Positions 16,731 to 25,069 of a stretch of DNA of 36,860 nucleotides are shown here, piece after piece. The position numbers and the translations under genes were made by a program. A model generated the notes under the pieces. The model was not told where the DNA came from, did not search any database, and saw only the letters and a list, made by a program, of their open reading frames with translations. Every line of letters begins with the position of its first letter. The stretch's first letter is position 1. This stretch comes from Muribaculaceae bacterium Isolate-002 (NCI). Its GTDB lineage: Bacteria; Bacteroidota; Bacteroidia; Bacteroidales; Muribaculaceae. The DNA lies in the NCBI GenBank assembly GCA_004102805.1, contig SCEG01000029.1:1-36860 (forward strand), read 5' to 3'.

Positions 16731-17675
16731 ATGAAACTTCTTATAACCGGAATACACGGATTTGTGGGGAGCAATCTTGTGGCCTCACTCAAAGACCGGC
16801 ATGAGATTTACGGTCTTGACATCGTTACGCCTGACAAGGAGGGCGTGGTAAAGACTTATACGTGGGATGACCTTGACGCGGGCCGTGTGCCCGATGCCGA
16901 TGCCATCATACACCTTGCGGGTAAGGCTCACGACACCAAAAACAAGGCTGACGCCGAGATTTATTTCAAGGTCAACACCGGCCTGACGCAGAAAATCTAT
17001 GACTACTATCTGAGGTCAGGTGCGGGTAAATTCATTTTTTTCAGTTCGGTGAAGGCAGCCGCCGACAGTGTGGAGGGTGATATTCTTGACGAAAACATCA
17101 CGCCCAAGCCTGTGGGGCCTTACGGCGAGAGCAAGATAAAGGCTGAGGAATACATACAGTCGAAATGGGATGCGGAAGGGAAGTCGACCTATATATTCCG
17201 CCCGTGCATGATACACGGTCCGGGCAACAAGGGCAATCTCAATCTGCTCCATTCGGTGATAAGGCGTGGCATTCCGTGGCCGTTGGGCTCGTTTGACAAT
17301 CTGCGGTCGTTCACCTCAATCGACAATCTGACGCATATCATCGGCCGGTTGCTTGAGTCGGATGCGGCGACCGGCATATACAATATCGGCGATGACACTC
17401 CGCTGTCGACCAATGAGCTTATACGGCTGATGTGCGAGGCTTTGGGCAAGAAGCCCCGGATATGGAACATGCCGCGCGGTCTGGTGCGCCTGATGGCATC
17501 GACCGGCTCGTTGCTGCATCTGCCCCTGAACAAGGAGCGTCTGCGGAAACTGACAGAGAATTATGTCGTGGACAACGGCAAGATCAAGCGTGCGCTCGAT
17601 ATCGAGAGGCTGCCGGTGAGTTCGGCCGAGGGGATAAGGCACACTATCAAGCAATTCATAATTCATAATTCATAA
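16731..17675 (+). CDS. NAD-dependent epimerase/reductase, WbpV-like
   Basis: 314-residue extended short-chain dehydrogenase. The Rossmann loop is LLITGIHGFVGSNL (3-16), FFSSVKAAA marks the catalytic Ser strand and PYGESKIKAEEY the Tyr-x-x-x-Lys pair. FRPCMIHGPGNKGNL and LRSFTSIDNL follow as in GalE/WbpV relatives. Genes of this type directly before a WbpL-type transferase make or reduce the initiating sugar: the 4-keto-6-deoxy product of WbpM becomes UDP-QuiNAc or UDP-D-FucNAc. That role fits this neighbourhood but is not proven. Its last codons (FIIHNS) are encoded by a heptanucleotide tandem repeat, so the exact C-terminus would change with repeat number; every frame through the repeat ends quickly in TAA. 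Confidence 0.82.
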   Translation: MKLLITGIHGFVGSNLVASLKDRHEIYGLDIVTPDKEGVVKTYTWDDLDAGRVPDADAIIHLAGKAHDTKNKADAEIYFKVNTGLTQKIYDYYLRSGAGKFIFFSSVKAAADSVEGDILDENITPKPVGPYGESKIKAEEYIQSKWDAEGKSTYIFRPCMIHGPGNKGNLNLLHSVIRRGIPWPLGSFDNLRSFTSIDNLTHIIGRLLESDAATGIYNIGDDTPLSTNELIRLMCEALGKKPRIWNMPRGLVRLMASTGSLLHLPLNKERLRKLTENYVVDNGKIKRALDIERLPVSSAEGIRHTIKQFIIHNS

Positions 17676-17712
17676 TTCATAATTCATAATTCATAATTCA
17701 TAATTCATAATT
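17653..17712 (+). repeat. Heptanucleotide tandem repeat, 8 copies of AATTCAT
   Basis: Eight perfect copies of AATTCAT (17653-17708) plus a partial AATT. It begins inside the last codons of the epimerase gene and fills most of the 57-base gap to the transferase start at 17733. Because the unit is not a multiple of three and contains TAA once in each frame, any copy-number change keeps termination within the repeat while changing the spacing to the next gene. Confidence 0.95.
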
Positions 17713-17732
17713 ATTTTTTTGAGTTAAGTCAG

Positions 17733-18707
17733 ATGGAATACGTAGTTATTGCTATAATATTGCTTGTAGCGGAGCTGGCATATTTCAGGATAGCCGACCG
17801 CTGCAACATCATAGACAAGCCGAATGAACGGAGCTCGCATACGAGGGTCACGTTGCGTGGCGGCGGCGTGATATTTCTTATCGGTGCATGGATCTGGGTG
17901 GCGTTTTTCGGCATCCATTATGTGTGGTTCATGACCGGCCTGACGCTTATCGGGCTTGTAAGTTTTGCCGATGACGTGCGCTCGACGCCCAATATCGTGC
18001 GTCTGGCGGTGCAGTTCACGGCCATGATGCTGATGTTTATCAATCTGGGGCTGTATTCGTCGACGACGTGGTGGCTGATCGTGCCGGCGCTGATTGTGTG
18101 CGTGGGCATCATCAACGCCTACAACTTCATGGACGGCATCAACGGTATCACGGGATGCTACTCGCTGGCGGTGATAGCACCCCTCGCCTATCTTAACCGT
18201 GATATCCATTTTGTGGATGAGAGCCTTCTGGCGGTGACGGCGCTGAGCGCGGGAGTGTTTCTGGTGTTCAATTTCAGGAAGAAGGCCAAATGTTTTGCGG
18301 GCGACGTAGGGTCGGTGAGCATCGCGTTCATATTGCTTTTCGCACTGGGACGCCTCGTGATGGCAACCGGCAATCCGGTTTATCTTCTTTTTCTGGGAGT
18401 CTACGGAGCCGACACGGTGCTTACTATCGTGCACCGCATCAAGCTTGGCGAAAATCTGGGTGAGGCTCACCGCAAACATGCCTATCAGCTGATGTCAAAC
18501 GAGCTGGGCATGCGCCACACGCTTGTGTCGGTCATCTACATGACAGTGCAGCTCGCCATCTCATTCGGTCTTACCGCGATAAACGACACAACCGGCCAAT
18601 GGATATATTTCTGCATGGTAATTGCAGTTCTTGCCCTAGGATATTTGGTGTTTATGAAAAAATTTTATTATCTTCACGAGCAATATCTACAGTCAAGAAA
18701 ACAATGA
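17733..18707 (+). CDS. wbpL: Undecaprenyl-phosphate sugar-1-phosphate transferase (WbpL/WecA family)
   Basis: 324-residue polytopic membrane protein of the MraY/WecA/WbpL superfamily, with about ten membrane segments. It starts the repeat unit by moving a HexNAc-1-phosphate (D-FucNAc, QuiNAc or GlcNAc) onto undecaprenyl phosphate. Visible family motifs: DKPNERSSH near residue 28 with the R-S-H pair of the WbpL/WecA group, FADDVRS (the Asp-Asp metal site), NAYNFMDGINGI, AGDVGSVS, and HRKHAYQ in the last cytoplasmic loop (the HxxH carbohydrate-recognition region). The pairing with a WbpV-like gene before and a WbpM-like gene after supports a 6-deoxy-HexNAc as the first sugar. The stop overlaps the next start in ATGA. 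Confidence 0.9.
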   Translation: MEYVVIAIILLVAELAYFRIADRCNIIDKPNERSSHTRVTLRGGGVIFLIGAWIWVAFFGIHYVWFMTGLTLIGLVSFADDVRSTPNIVRLAVQFTAMMLMFINLGLYSSTTWWLIVPALIVCVGIINAYNFMDGINGITGCYSLAVIAPLAYLNRDIHFVDESLLAVTALSAGVFLVFNFRKKAKCFAGDVGSVSIAFILLFALGRLVMATGNPVYLLFLGVYGADTVLTIVHRIKLGENLGEAHRKHAYQLMSNELGMRHTLVSVIYMTVQLAISFGLTAINDTTGQWIYFCMVIAVLALGYLVFMKKFYYLHEQYLQSRKQ

Positions 18708-19108
18708 ACATCATAATCGGCGAAACTATATTCGAAAGACTCCTTAAAGAAGCCGCGACAAACGCACGCCTACGCACAAACCACGATTTACGCAACTCGG
18801 AATCTGACACGTCGCAGCGGATGCTCAACGCGCTGAGCCCGGGCACGAAGGTGCCTGTGCACCGACATCTTCACAGTTCGGAGACGGTTGTGCTGCTGAA
18901 GGGGCGTATTGACGAGGTGTATTACGACAGCGCGGGCAACGAGACCGGACGGGTGGCGCTTGACGCCGACGGGTCTAACCGCGGAGTGCAGATCGCAGCC
19001 GGCCAGTGGCACACCATAGAAGTGCACGAGCCATCGATCATCATTGAAGTCAAAGACGGAGCATACGCGCCTCTTACGGCCGACGAATTGCTCCAAGAGG
19101 GTGTCTGA
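18704..19108 (+). CDS. wbuC: WbuC family cupin-fold metalloprotein
   Basis: 134 residues from the ATG at 18704, which overlaps the previous stop as ATGA; longer starts upstream lie inside the transferase gene and are unlikely. A single cupin barrel: LNALSPGTKVPVHRHLHSSE holds the metal-binding histidines, VVLLKGRIDEVYYD the next strand and QWHTIEVHEPSIIIEVKDGAY the C-terminal histidine motif. This is the WbuC family, regularly found beside fnlABC and wbuB in L-FucNAc O-antigen loci; its exact reaction is not known to me. Its presence strengthens the L-FucNAc reading of this locus. The C-terminal residues TADELLQEGV are outside the barrel. Confidence 0.88.
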   Translation: MNIIIGETIFERLLKEAATNARLRTNHDLRNSESDTSQRMLNALSPGTKVPVHRHLHSSETVVLLKGRIDEVYYDSAGNETGRVALDADGSNRGVQIAAGQWHTIEVHEPSIIIEVKDGAYAPLTADELLQEGV

Positions 19109-19219
19109 ATTGAACACGACATCAAGAATTCTCTCTCCAAGCATTCTATTACCGAGGCATATCACATACATTTCCACACTTCTCGCTATTATCATTATCA
19201 TCTCTTAACCTAATAAAAT

Positions 19220-21259
19220 ATGAGCTATTTTTCAAAGATATTCAACTGGTACTTTTCTAAGAAATCGTTGCCATATTGGGCGATAGCGCTTATCGACTGC
19301 CTGCTTATGTTCGTGTCGATGCTGTTTGTATATTCAATCAACAACGGCCTTATAACGACGGCGACGATATTCTGGCCATTGTGTGCAACGATGGGGCTGT
19401 ATCTTTGCTGCTATATAGTAGGTTTCAGACTGTTCAGAACTTACTCCGGGGTGTTCCGTTACTCGTCGTTCATCGACCTACAGCGAGTGTCGAGCGCGGT
19501 GCTTATCGGCATGCTGATAGCCCTTGCGCTGCATTCACTGTTGATACACAGCGAGTTTTTCATTAATATCCGAATCAGAGCCATCATCATCTGGTCAATA
19601 ATGGGCTTGCTGATGATGTGGAGCATGCGTGTGTTCGTGAAATTTCTTCATGACTACTCTTTTGCCAACAAGAATGCCGAAAAGATATTTATCTATGGCG
19701 TCAGGGACGGGGGCATAGCTATAGCCAAGAGTCTTGGCAATCAGGACACGTCAAAATATACACTGTCGGGCTTTATCACTGACGAACCTGAGATGTTCGG
19801 TCGCATGCTGATGGGTGTCACCGTATATGCCAATGACACCAATCTGATTGATCTGATGAAACGCAAAGGGGTGAAGAAGCTGCTTGTGTCGCCGCTTCGC
19901 ACTGAGCGGCTACGCAAAAGCCCTCGCATGATCAATGACCTCATCGAAGCCGACATAAAGATACTCATCTACAATCAGGAGCAGGAATGGGACGGCAAGA
20001 GCGGCATCAATACCCAACAGCTACGCGAGGTAGAGATAGAGGACCTTCTGCCGCGCGAAAAGATTGACATCGACATTGACGCAACGTGCCGTCAACTTTC
20101 CGGCAAGTGCATACTCATTACCGGAGCCGCCGGGTCGATAGGAAGCGAGATAGTACGCCAGGTGTCGATCTATGCGCCCTCGAAGCTTATACTTGTGGAC
20201 CAGGCCGAGACCCCTCTACATGATGTGCGTCTGTTTATGGCGCGTGAGTTTCCGGAACTTGAGGCATATACGATAGTAGCCGACATAGCGCATAAGAGCT
20301 GCATGGCTGATATCTTCGAGAAGCACCGTCCGCAGTATGTTTTTCATGCGGCGGCTTACAAGCATGTGCCGATGATGGAAGACAATCCAGGAGAGGCGAT
20401 ACATAACAACGTGGAGGGCACGCGCATCATTGCGGATCTCGCAGTGAGATACAACACTGAGAAATTTGTGATGGTGAGCACGGACAAGGCAGTCAATCCC
20501 ACCAATGTGATGGGTTGCTCGAAGCGCATCTGCGAGATATATGTGCAGGCGCTCGACAAAGCAATCAAGGAGGGTAAGGTAATGAGCAAGACGCAGTTTG
20601 TGACGACGCGCTTCGGCAATGTGCTGGGCTCCAACGGTTCGGTCATACCTATTTTCAGGGAGCAGATAAAGCGCGGCGGTCCTCTGACTGTGACGCATCC
20701 CGACATCATCAGGTATTTCATGTTGATACCCGAGGCGTGTAAGCTGGTGCTTGAGGCGGGAACGATTGGCAACGGAGGCGAGATATTCGTGTTTGACATG
20801 GGAGAGCCGGTAAAAATCGTGGATCTGGCCAAGCGTATGATAAAGCTGAGCGGCGCCAACGTGCAGATACAGTTCACGGGTCTTCGCGACGGAGAGAAGC
20901 TTTATGAGGAGGTGCTCAACGAGAAGGAAATCACACTTCCGACGGTGCACCCCAAGATTATGATTGCCAAGGTGCGCGAATATGATTATGATTCGATTGT
21001 CGGCGTGTATGACGCGCTTTACCAGTCGTCGCTGACGGAGGACAATATGTCGATAGTGAGACGCATGAAGCAACTGGTGCCGGAATTCCGAAGCCAGCAC
21101 TCGGTGTATGAGGCGCTTGACAAGGAGCGGCTTCAGGATAACGGAGTGTTGGGCAATACGCTCGTTTCGCCCAGCGAGTTTGAGCGCCGCATCATCGATG
21201 GCGCCCATCCGGTGTCGAGCAAGCATACGACGGAGAAGGCCGAGAGCGTAATAGAATAA
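19220..21259 (+). CDS. wbpM: WbpM/CapD-type UDP-HexNAc 4,6-dehydratase
   Basis: 679 residues, full length for the WbpM/CapD group. Four N-terminal membrane segments (about 15-150) anchor it; a Rossmann CoA-binding-like domain follows (FIYGVRDGGIAIAK, about 155-170); then the catalytic dehydratase from about 290: ITGAAGSIGSEIVRQ, FHAAAYKHVPMMEDNP, STDKAVNPTNVMGCSKR (the Met-variant triad), TTRFGNVLGSNGSVIP and RDGEKLYEE. It converts UDP-GlcNAc to UDP-4-keto-6-deoxy-GlcNAc with retained C5 configuration, the substrate for the WbpV-like enzyme two genes upstream of wbuC. It is the last gene of the capsule cluster. No separate promoter was seen in the 111-base gap before it. Confidence 0.92.
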   Translation: MSYFSKIFNWYFSKKSLPYWAIALIDCLLMFVSMLFVYSINNGLITTATIFWPLCATMGLYLCCYIVGFRLFRTYSGVFRYSSFIDLQRVSSAVLIGMLIALALHSLLIHSEFFINIRIRAIIIWSIMGLLMMWSMRVFVKFLHDYSFANKNAEKIFIYGVRDGGIAIAKSLGNQDTSKYTLSGFITDEPEMFGRMLMGVTVYANDTNLIDLMKRKGVKKLLVSPLRTERLRKSPRMINDLIEADIKILIYNQEQEWDGKSGINTQQLREVEIEDLLPREKIDIDIDATCRQLSGKCILITGAAGSIGSEIVRQVSIYAPSKLILVDQAETPLHDVRLFMAREFPELEAYTIVADIAHKSCMADIFEKHRPQYVFHAAAYKHVPMMEDNPGEAIHNNVEGTRIIADLAVRYNTEKFVMVSTDKAVNPTNVMGCSKRICEIYVQALDKAIKEGKVMSKTQFVTTRFGNVLGSNGSVIPIFREQIKRGGPLTVTHPDIIRYFMLIPEACKLVLEAGTIGNGGEIFVFDMGEPVKIVDLAKRMIKLSGANVQIQFTGLRDGEKLYEEVLNEKEITLPTVHPKIMIAKVREYDYDSIVGVYDALYQSSLTEDNMSIVRRMKQLVPEFRSQHSVYEALDKERLQDNGVLGNTLVSPSEFERRIIDGAHPVSSKHTTEKAESVIE

Positions 21260-21284
21260 TGAACTGACACATATCAGATTAAAG

Positions 21285-21321
21285 ACGGCGGCCTGCACCT
21301 AATTCCGGTGCGGGTCGCTGT
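21285..21321. terminator. Hairpin between convergent wbpM and pldA
   Basis: A 15-pair stem (A21285-C21299 with G21307-T21321, three G-T pairs) and a 7-base loop, located between the convergent ends of the capsule operon and pldA. The U-tract is weak on the + strand (GTTT) and no better on the - strand, so efficiency is uncertain. Confidence 0.45.
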
Positions 21322-21399
21322 GTTTATGGATAATGTCATCAGTTTTTTTAAGGTCATTGGGGTCTCTAATGATCTTTTTCTTAGAGGGAGAGATGGATG

Positions 21400-22251
21400 T
21401 CAATAGTCGGAGAAGAGGGTGGGTTTGATTACGATGCCGACGCGGAGCTGGGAGTGGAATTTGTTGTAGTCGAGCAGCCCTTCGCCGTAACCGTTGTAGT
21501 ATTGGAGGAAGAGGTATTGGTTCTGGTTGTTGCTGAGTTTCCAAGCGAGCTCGAAGATTGTGTTGTAGTTGAAGTTCCAGCCGCTGCGTTTTACAAGTAC
21601 GACCGATGCGTTCCATCGCTTGTTGTCGGAGATGTAGGATGTGCCGACCTGATATATGCCGCAGTAACGGAGTATGTCATTGTTGTTTTTTCCGTCGATG
21701 ATTGGGATCCAGACTTTACCGTGGACGCTGAGGTTGGCGTCGACGATGATGTTTGCGCCGAAAGTGACACGGTTCCACGATCGTGACTGTATGCTGTCGC
21801 GTCCGTTGCTTTCGTGCTCAATCTGGAAAGTGAGTTTCCCGATGAAGCGGTTTTTGACGAACAGCGGTTTGCAGATGCCGATGCCGGGGTTGAAGTTGAG
21901 GTCGGTCATGGGGAGCGACTCCTCAAGGACGTTCCAGAATACTTTCTGGGTGTAGAAGAGGTAGAGATATGTGTTCCATGGCAGTGTGCTTTTTGTCAGT
22001 TTCTGTGCAATCGAGACCTGAAACTTCGCGTTGGTGTTCTCGCGGGTCATTTTCGGGCCGATTGCGGGGCCGAAAATGAAATAATTGTCTTTGTAAAGGC
22101 TGAAGTAAGGGCCTTTGTCAAACTCACGCCGCACCGAGTCGGTGTTTATGCGCATGTCGCCGACCGCCACAATCTGTGCGTCGGCTTCGGGATAAACAAA
22201 GAGGCAGAGCATGACTGCCACAAACAGTCTGTAAATTACTTTTTTCATCAT
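21400..22251 (-). CDS. pldA: Outer membrane phospholipase A (OMPLA/PldA)
   Basis: 283 residues with a signal peptide (MKKVIYRLFVAVMLCLFVYPEADA, cut near residue 25). A beta-barrel of alternating hydrophobic strands follows. The active site of OMPLA is clear: HESNG gives His146 and Ser148, and SRSWNR gives Asn160, the His-Ser-Asn triad. YYNGYGEGLLDYN near the C-terminus matches the calcium-binding and last-strand region. The enzyme hydrolyses phospholipids that reach the outer leaflet of the outer membrane. It is transcribed toward the capsule operon, so it marks the chromosomal flank of that locus. Two ATGs are possible (22251 or 22248). A TAACTTTG box lies two bases upstream of the first, which would leave almost no leader. 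Confidence 0.9.
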   Translation of the reverse strand: MMKKVIYRLFVAVMLCLFVYPEADAQIVAVGDMRINTDSVRREFDKGPYFSLYKDNYFIFGPAIGPKMTRENTNAKFQVSIAQKLTKSTLPWNTYLYLFYTQKVFWNVLEESLPMTDLNFNPGIGICKPLFVKNRFIGKLTFQIEHESNGRDSIQSRSWNRVTFGANIIVDANLSVHGKVWIPIIDGKNNNDILRYCGIYQVGTSYISDNKRWNASVVLVKRSGWNFNYNTIFELAWKLSNNQNQYLFLQYYNGYGEGLLDYNKFHSQLRVGIVIKPTLFSDY

Positions 22252-22253
22252 TG

Positions 22254-22261
22254 CAAAGTTA
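22254..22261 (-). promoter_or_regulatory. Possible -7 box for pldA
   Basis: TAACTTTG fits TAnnTTTG on the - strand and ends 2 bases before the first ATG. No TTTG is seen at the expected distance upstream, so only the -7 element is supported. Confidence 0.3.
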
Positions 22262-22329
22262 AATATCTATTTTATAACTCCACTATCAAGTTTGTATGAT
22301 TTTGTGTCCTTATAGTAGATTTTTTTATT

Positions 22330-22337
22330 TAAATTTG
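22330..22337 (+). promoter_or_regulatory. Possible -7 box for the lipoprotein gene
   Basis: TAAATTTG fits TAnnTTTG and ends 4 bases before the ATG at 22342, implying a leaderless message or a later start (ATG at 22372). The nearest TTTG is 25 bases upstream, too far for the usual spacing. Confidence 0.3.
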
Positions 22338-22341
22338 CGTT

Positions 22342-23313
22342 ATGAAGATTATCAGGACGATATACAGGGGAATGTTGTTGCTGTCGGCTGTCGGCTGCAT
22401 TGTTGCGGCAACGGGTTGCGGCGGCAAGAAACCATATAGGATAGATGGCACTATCGAGGGTCTGGGGACACAGAATGTGACTGCTATCTATCATGACGGG
22501 ACAGCGCTCAGGGAGGTCAGCACGAATGCGGTCAATTCAGTTTTCCACCTGGAGGGGATGAGTCAGCAGCCTGTGGTGATAGAGTTTTATGACAATCAGC
22601 GTCGGCGCATCGGGTGCATCGCCGTGAAGAACGGCGATGATGTGAAGGTCAAATTCAAGGCAGGTGACCGTTATTTCATGGAGTCTTCGGGCAACAAGCT
22701 GTCGGAAGCGCTCGCTGAATTTCTCATGGATAATGACGATGATCTCAATGCGGCCATCGAGCGGCGCATAATGTCGGCACCTGAAGACGAGCTGTCGGTG
22801 CTTCTGGCCGGATATTACTATGACATAACAGAGGATGCCGTGCGAGCTGACTCGATACTTTCGCTGCTGGACAACAGCGCGATAGCCGGGAGCGCCATGC
22901 TACGTTCCAAAGCCGATCTGGCTGCGCGCTCCGTCACCCCCATTGCGTCAGTCAAAGAGATGCGTCTGCTCAGTGTGGCCGACTCGATGATGACATACCG
23001 CCCGTCGGAGAAGAGCCGTACGCTCTATATATTTACCGATACCAATAAGATGGCTGACTCCATAGTGGCATACGCCGACTCAGTGGCACGTGATATGCGC
23101 GTTGCCACGATACGCGTTGCAATCGACACTTTCGGGTGGCACAACGACACACGCCGGATAAGCGAAAAGGCCGACCATTTCTGGGCACCCGGAGGAGTGG
23201 CAAACAGAGAGCTGCGCGGTCTCGGCATACCGCGTCTGCCATATTTCATAGTCGCCGACACAGCGGCCAACCAGATATACCGCGGCACGAAGCTGCCTGT
23301 CATTACCGAATAA
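22342..23313 (+). CDS. DUF4369-like lipoprotein with thioredoxin-like C-terminus
   Basis: 323 residues. A lipoprotein signal is visible: a hydrophobic stretch (MLLLSAVGCIVAATG) ending in Cys26 followed by GG, so it is probably anchored in the outer or inner membrane facing the periplasm. The N-terminal part (YRIDGTIEGLGTQNVTAIYH, then DNQRRRIGCIAVKNGDDVKV) matches DUF4369-type beta-sandwich domains of Bacteroidetes, and the C-terminal 110 residues (SRTLYIFTDTN to LPYFIVADTAANQIYRG) have the secondary-structure order of a thioredoxin fold with a cis-Pro (GIPRLPYF). The redox CxxC is absent, so it is not an oxidoreductase. Its function is unknown. It is followed after 20 bases by comM, probably co-transcribed. 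Confidence 0.75.
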   Translation: MKIIRTIYRGMLLLSAVGCIVAATGCGGKKPYRIDGTIEGLGTQNVTAIYHDGTALREVSTNAVNSVFHLEGMSQQPVVIEFYDNQRRRIGCIAVKNGDDVKVKFKAGDRYFMESSGNKLSEALAEFLMDNDDDLNAAIERRIMSAPEDELSVLLAGYYYDITEDAVRADSILSLLDNSAIAGSAMLRSKADLAARSVTPIASVKEMRLLSVADSMMTYRPSEKSRTLYIFTDTNKMADSIVAYADSVARDMRVATIRVAIDTFGWHNDTRRISEKADHFWAPGGVANRELRGLGIPRLPYFIVADTAANQIYRGTKLPVITE

Positions 23314-23333
23314 CAACTTAACACTGTCACGCC

Positions 23334-24890
23334 ATGCTTGCCAAGACATTTGCCGCCGCCGTACAGGGCATCGACGCCATCACCGTAACGGTGGAAGTGG
23401 TTGTCGACAAGGGTATAGGATACACCATAGTGGGACTGCCTGACGCGGCTGTGAAAGAGGCCGGCGAACGCATACAGACTGCGCTGTCGCAGTCGGGACA
23501 GGAGTGGCCCCGGCGCCACACGGTGGTCAACCTCTCGCCTGCCGACGTGCGCAAAGAGGGTGCGGCCTACGACCTGCCGATGGCAATCTGCATACTTGCG
23601 GCCAACGAAAGAATTCCGGCTACGGAACTTGCGGATTATGTCATGATCGGCGAGCTGTCGCTTGACGGAAGCGTGCTTCCGGTGAAGGGAGTGCTTCCGA
23701 TGGCGATAATGGCCCGCAAGGCGGGATACAAGGGGATGATTGTGCCACGTGCCAACGAGACGGAGGCGGCTGTGGTCAATGATATCAATATCTACGGAGT
23801 GGACCATCTGAGCCAGGTGGTGGATTTCTTCAACGGGACAGGACAGATAGAGCCTACGGTGGTCAACACCCGTGAGGAGTTTGCTAAAGGGGCCGATCTG
23901 GGAGGACTCGATTTCAGCGATGTCAAAGGCCAGGAGAATGTCAAGAGGGCGTTTGAGGTGGCGTGTGCCGGAGGGCACAACATATTGCTCGTGGGACCTC
24001 CCGGCTCGGGAAAATCGATGATGGCGAAGCGGTTGCCGTCGATAATGCCGCCGCTGACACTCGCCGAGGCGCTTGAGACGACGAAGATACACTCGGTGGC
24101 GGGCAAGCTGAGCCGGGGGTCGATGCTGATGACTACGCGGCCGTTTCGCGCCCCGCACCATACGATATCGCCGGTGGCACTTGTCGGAGGGGGGTCGACG
24201 CCGATGCTCGGGGAGATCTCGCTGGCTCACAACGGAGTGTTGTTTCTCGATGAGTTTCCGGAATTCAACCGGTCGGTGCTTGAGGTGATGCGACAGCCGC
24301 TTGAAGACAGGCGCATATCGATATGCCGGGCGCGTTATTCGATAGATTATCCGGCGGGGTTCATGCTTGTGGCATCGATGAATCCGTGTCCGTGCGGCTA
24401 CTACAATCATCCGACGAAAGAATGCACATGCGCCCCCGGGGCGGTGCAGCGGTATCTGGGGCGCATCTCGGGTCCGCTGCTCGACCGCATTGACATACAG
24501 GTCGAGATAATGCCTGTGCCTTTTGAAGAGCTGTCGTCGCAACGCGACGGTGAGGCATCGAAGTCGATACGTGAGCGTGTGGTGGAGGCTCGGCATATAC
24601 AGTCGGCGAGATATGCGGGGACCCCGGGAGTGTTCTGCAACGCGCAGATGACGTCGAAGATGCTTGCGGAGCATGCGCGTCCGGACAGTGAGGGGCTTGA
24701 TATGCTGCGCATGGCAATGGAGCGTTTCGACATGTCGGCAAGGGCATACGACAGGATATTGAAGGTGGCACGCACGATAGCCGATCTTGACAAGAGCACC
24801 GAGGTTAAAAGCCATCACATCGCAGAGGCAATCAGTTACCGCAATCTCGACCGGTCGAACTGGGGGAGTCAGACGGTCAAGTTTGTTTAG
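23334..24890 (+). CDS. comM: YifB/ComM family Mg chelatase-like AAA+ ATPase
   Basis: 518 residues, the usual length of ComM/YifB. The N-terminal Lon/S16-like domain spans about 1-170 (MLAKTFAAAVQGIDAITVTV, IVGLPDAAVKEAGERIQ, NLSPADVRKEGAAYDLPMA). The AAA+ ChlI core begins near 195 with DVKGQENVKRAFEVA, Walker A LLVGPPGSGKSMMAKRLP, FRAPHHTISPVALVGGG, Walker B GVLFLDEFPEF, and SMNPCPCGYYNHP with the zinc-type cysteines CPCG...C-x-C. The C-terminal Mg_chelatase_C helices end with HIAEAISYRNLDR. ComM is a branch-migration helicase used when transformed DNA is integrated, so it may support recombination. A very long antisense open frame overlaps it and is an artefact of GC-rich codons. Confidence 0.93.
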   Translation: MLAKTFAAAVQGIDAITVTVEVVVDKGIGYTIVGLPDAAVKEAGERIQTALSQSGQEWPRRHTVVNLSPADVRKEGAAYDLPMAICILAANERIPATELADYVMIGELSLDGSVLPVKGVLPMAIMARKAGYKGMIVPRANETEAAVVNDINIYGVDHLSQVVDFFNGTGQIEPTVVNTREEFAKGADLGGLDFSDVKGQENVKRAFEVACAGGHNILLVGPPGSGKSMMAKRLPSIMPPLTLAEALETTKIHSVAGKLSRGSMLMTTRPFRAPHHTISPVALVGGGSTPMLGEISLAHNGVLFLDEFPEFNRSVLEVMRQPLEDRRISICRARYSIDYPAGFMLVASMNPCPCGYYNHPTKECTCAPGAVQRYLGRISGPLLDRIDIQVEIMPVPFEELSSQRDGEASKSIRERVVEARHIQSARYAGTPGVFCNAQMTSKMLAEHARPDSEGLDMLRMAMERFDMSARAYDRILKVARTIADLDKSTEVKSHHIAEAISYRNLDRSNWGSQTVKFV

Positions 24891-24956
24891 TGAGTGTCTC
24901 ATAACAAGCAGCTAAAAGCTGAGAGATGTGTCTTTTGCTAAATTTTTGGGATAATT

Positions 24957-24988
24957 TTTGGGTGATATTAAAAGTATTGTTATCTTTA
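24957..24988 (+). promoter_or_regulatory. Promoter for the secreted phosphatase gene
   Basis: TTTG at 24957-24960, 20 bases, then TATCTTTA at 24981-24988, one mismatch from TAnnTTTG. It predicts a start near 24993 and a leader of about 75 bases before the ATG at 25070. Confidence 0.6.
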
Positions 24989-25069
24989 CAAGGTTGCTGC
25001 GCTTAGACGCGGCAATAAAAAAGGTTAACGAAACAATTGAAATTGAAACTGAAACAAACGATAGAAGAA

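Noticed and set aside
17653..17712. CRISPR-like array
   Set aside because: The unit is only 7 bases with no spacers; it is a simple tandem repeat.
18599..18703. Longer N-terminus for WbuC
   Set aside because: It would be read entirely inside the wbpL gene in another frame; the ATGA overlap at 18704 gives a normal family start.
20216..21298. 360-codon open frame on the - strand
   Set aside because: Antisense to wbpM with a His/Leu/Arg-rich shadow composition and no motifs.
23025..24902. 625-codon open frame on the - strand
   Set aside because: It lies antisense to the end of the lipoprotein gene and to comM, is very rich in His and Arg, has no known domain, and follows from GC-rich codon usage of comM.
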